From Euglena gracilis (lineage: Eukaryota; Euglenida; Euglenophyceae; Euglenales), in NCBI GenBank assembly GCA_039621445.1, contig CP154956.1, forward strand, positions 4,276,170-4,340,169: 64,000 bases of DNA, given 5' to 3'. A program made the position numbers and the translations under genes. Shown here one piece after another: positions 62,021 through 64,000 of the stretch (within the stretch, counting starts at the first letter, position 1; every line of letters starts with the position of its first letter). The notes beneath the pieces are model-generated. The model saw only the letters and a program-made list of their open reading frames with translations, was not told the origin of the DNA and made no database searches.

Positions 62021-62498
62021 ATAATTGTTGTCTCCGTTGGCAATTGGCACAGGTGCATTTCATTGTCACGGTCTCATTGCAATTATTCTCACCTGGAGCA
62101 TTTTGAATAGTTTAAAAAATAATTAAATAATTGCAAAACATGCGAAATACAATATCCACCACACACTTTCACACCACATACACAACCTTAAAATTCAGCC
62201 TGCCACGCACACAGAATTACTCAGGCTTGTCAAACTGTATGAAATCAAGGAGCCATCAGTTAATAATAATACATACAGTTCACACACTATGATCACTCAT
62301 TTACAATATTATATGTATAATATATTCTGATTATGAGTTGTTGTTATTGTTATTTCACATAATACTATTTGATAATACTGATTTTTATTTTTATGTGTTC
62401 CCAACAACTTATCATTTAAAACTTTGCGCGCGCGCGCATGCTTACACACATGAACGGGGAACGGGGTCAGATCATTTGCAGCCATGTGTGAACTGTAT

Positions 62499-62786
62499 CA
62501 GGTTTTTGAATTTATGGATCTGGCCATTTTTTTGTGGGCGATGTTTTCATTGGCATGTGATTTCTCCCAAAAAAGCACAAGGTGGGTGCATTCTCAGGCC
62601 TTTACTCCAGACCCTTGGAGTTCCTCCACCGTTAGAAACTAGGAACCATGCAATGCTACCGAAAGTCCTGAGGTTTCCCAGTTCTGCACTTCCCGCAACA
62701 TGTCATCCGCATTTTTTAATACTCCATATTTTTATTGAACTGCACATCATCAACTCCAAAAACAAAATTCCCATTTTTCACTGACC
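62499..62786 (+). repeat. Block X, relocated and inverted relative to the arm (right arm)
   Basis: Same-strand copy of 21155-21456 with numerous small indels. It is followed by the neighbouring block (62787-62990), which does keep the expected inverted orientation. Both copies are preceded by CAG, a possible element edge. Confidence 0.85.
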
Positions 62787-63256
62787 AAAGTCATCAGCTG
62801 TGTCCTTTGCTGGATGTTCCTTCACAATCTCGCTCTGTGTGTCTGTGTCTGTGTTCAGTGATGCTGCTGTTATTGTAGCAATGAATTTGTCTGCATTTTC
62901 GACTTTGAGTGTAACCATTGTTGTGGTGTAAACGGGCCACTTGGGATGAATTTGGATGAAATTAAACCACTTTCTTTAATTTTTAGATGCACAACGCTCT
63001 CCCGCCAAAAAAAGCCTGAAATATGTGTCTGCATCAGCACGCATCCGGCAGAAAGATTTCTTCTGGCCATTGAAGAAAATTCGACATGATGTCTTTTGCG
63101 CAAATTTATCCGCTTTAATCCCCGGAAAAGATCCCAGTGGTACATATACCACGAGCGGAGGCAGGCGGCTGCTTGAGAGGTCTCGGGAAGCGCTGGTATC
63201 AGGCCCCCACACATCTGCAAACGCCACGTTCTGTCCCCGCCTGTTTTCCCTACTGG

Positions 63257-63358
63257 TACATCTACCAGGGAGGGGGGGGGGGGGGGGGAGCGGGGGGAGG
63301 GAGGGGGACGAGCGAGGCATGCCGCGCTTGAGAGGTCCGGGAAGCGCTGGTATCACGG
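63257..63358 (+). repeat. Right-arm-specific G-rich insertion with flanking duplication
   Basis: A G-run at 63271-63302 and a repeated phrase GCTTGAGAGGTC-x-GGGAAGCGCTGGTATCA (about 63171 and 63327) are present. The left arm at the same point instead has about 50 bp of different sequence (about 20840-20890) and no second phrase. Confidence 0.8.
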
Positions 63359-63576
63359 CCCTCAAACCAACCCACCCACTTTCACAAACACATCCACTCA
63401 CCAATGGGGGGAGTCAAGGACCTAATGAATGTGTGCTCTAACCCCCTCCACACTACTGTTGTCACCTGACAAGTCAGCCAGTGCAAGCCTAATCTAATGG
63501 CCACTCCTTGGGGGGGGGGAGGGCTGCAGTGGACGTTCCAGCATGATCAGTCAACCGGTGCACCCAGGGTGACAAC

Positions 63577-63661
63577 TGAGGGGTAGGTATCGAACGTGGG
63601 GATAGGCCTGGCCACCACCAAACGGCGGCGGAGTTTGCGGTGCAGCACCAAGGCGGTGCTG
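63577..63661 (-). pseudogene. Inverted copy of FG/NPF-rich exon 20533-20617
   Basis: Reverse complement of the left-arm exon with the same splice dinucleotides. The flanking frame differs at one residue near 63730 (Ile to Asn). More upstream exons of this copy, if any, would lie beyond the window. Confidence 0.55.
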
Positions 63662-63943
63662 CTGAGAACCCACGTCCCGCACCGCACCAGTGGAAGTTTG
63701 GAAGGATGGACATTGTTCCAGCATTACCAGAAATCGTTTTCCCCCTGGAGTTCTGGAGTTGGCTTGTTTTTTGTCGGAGTCGGAGTCTGCGAGTCATTTT
63801 TGCTCAGTTGGCGAAAAAAAATTGGCGGAATGACCTTTTTCATTTTTAAAGGCTTTTGATGAGGTGCAAAAAATTCACAAAATTTTTGAGGGTTTTAACG
63901 GTTTTCTAAATCGCCGTGTTTTTTCAACCCCCCCCCCTCTTCA

Positions 63944-63973
63944 GAGGGGTCCAGGCTCCCGCCTGGACCCCTC
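63944..63973. other. Perfect 13 bp hairpin (right arm)
   Basis: Reverse-complement copy of 20221-20250, 27 bp from the window end. Confidence 0.8.
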
Positions 63974-64000
63974 TCCCACCTGGACAGGCAATCTTTCGTC

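Overview
The window is nuclear DNA of a eukaryote. GT-AG introns are long, exons are short and scattered, and there are large microsatellites, long poly-T and poly-C/G tracts and several families of small interspersed elements. I see no bacterial operons, rRNA, tRNA or CRISPR array. The style (long introns, homopolymers, many small repeats) suggests a protist or alga, but no lineage-specific marker is visible and I do not name a taxon.

The dominant structure is a giant inverted repeat. Bases 20194-41087 return in reverse complement at 42647-64000, around a 1,559 bp unshared spacer (41088-42646). The right arm is cut by the window end, so the outer limit of the palindrome is not seen. Long stretches are identical between arms. 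Elsewhere the arms differ by homopolymer indels, microsatellite length, a swapped block, an arm-specific G-rich insertion and a roughly 295 bp block that is relocated and inverted.

On the + strand, from about 3-5 kb to 41363, lie exons of one long gene for a low-complexity protein rich in PFG/SPFG/APFG, NPF and glutamine, resembling an FG-nucleoporin or an NPF-bearing endocytic adaptor tail. Three early exons (4.9, 5.6 and 8.7 kb) look like duplicates of each other. The four last exons (20533-20617, 39899-40081, 40421-40592, 41261-41363) join in a consistent reading frame. They imply a 19.3 kb intron and a stop at 41363, inside the palindrome spacer. The right arm therefore carries inverted copies of three of these exons but not the terminal exon.

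Inside the 19.3 kb intron, mainly on the opposite strand, are coding-like fragments present in both arms: coiled-coil exons with a tandemly duplicated exon, a probable degenerate DDE-transposase fragment, and a roughly 366-codon reading frame with a TDGA-x-x-M-x-G motif reminiscent of hAT transposases. Homopolymer indels break these frames at different places in the two arms.

Small mobile elements are well supported. A 468 bp GC-rich element at 27819-28286 has 17 bp terminal inverted repeats and a perfect 8 bp target duplication (copied at 55639-56119). A 901 bp element at 10498-11398 has a CAGGGATCCTCA terminus and a 7 bp target duplication. Further MITE-like families are described below. 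Regions 1-20 kb outside the listed exons are intron-like, with repeats and no convincing other genes.
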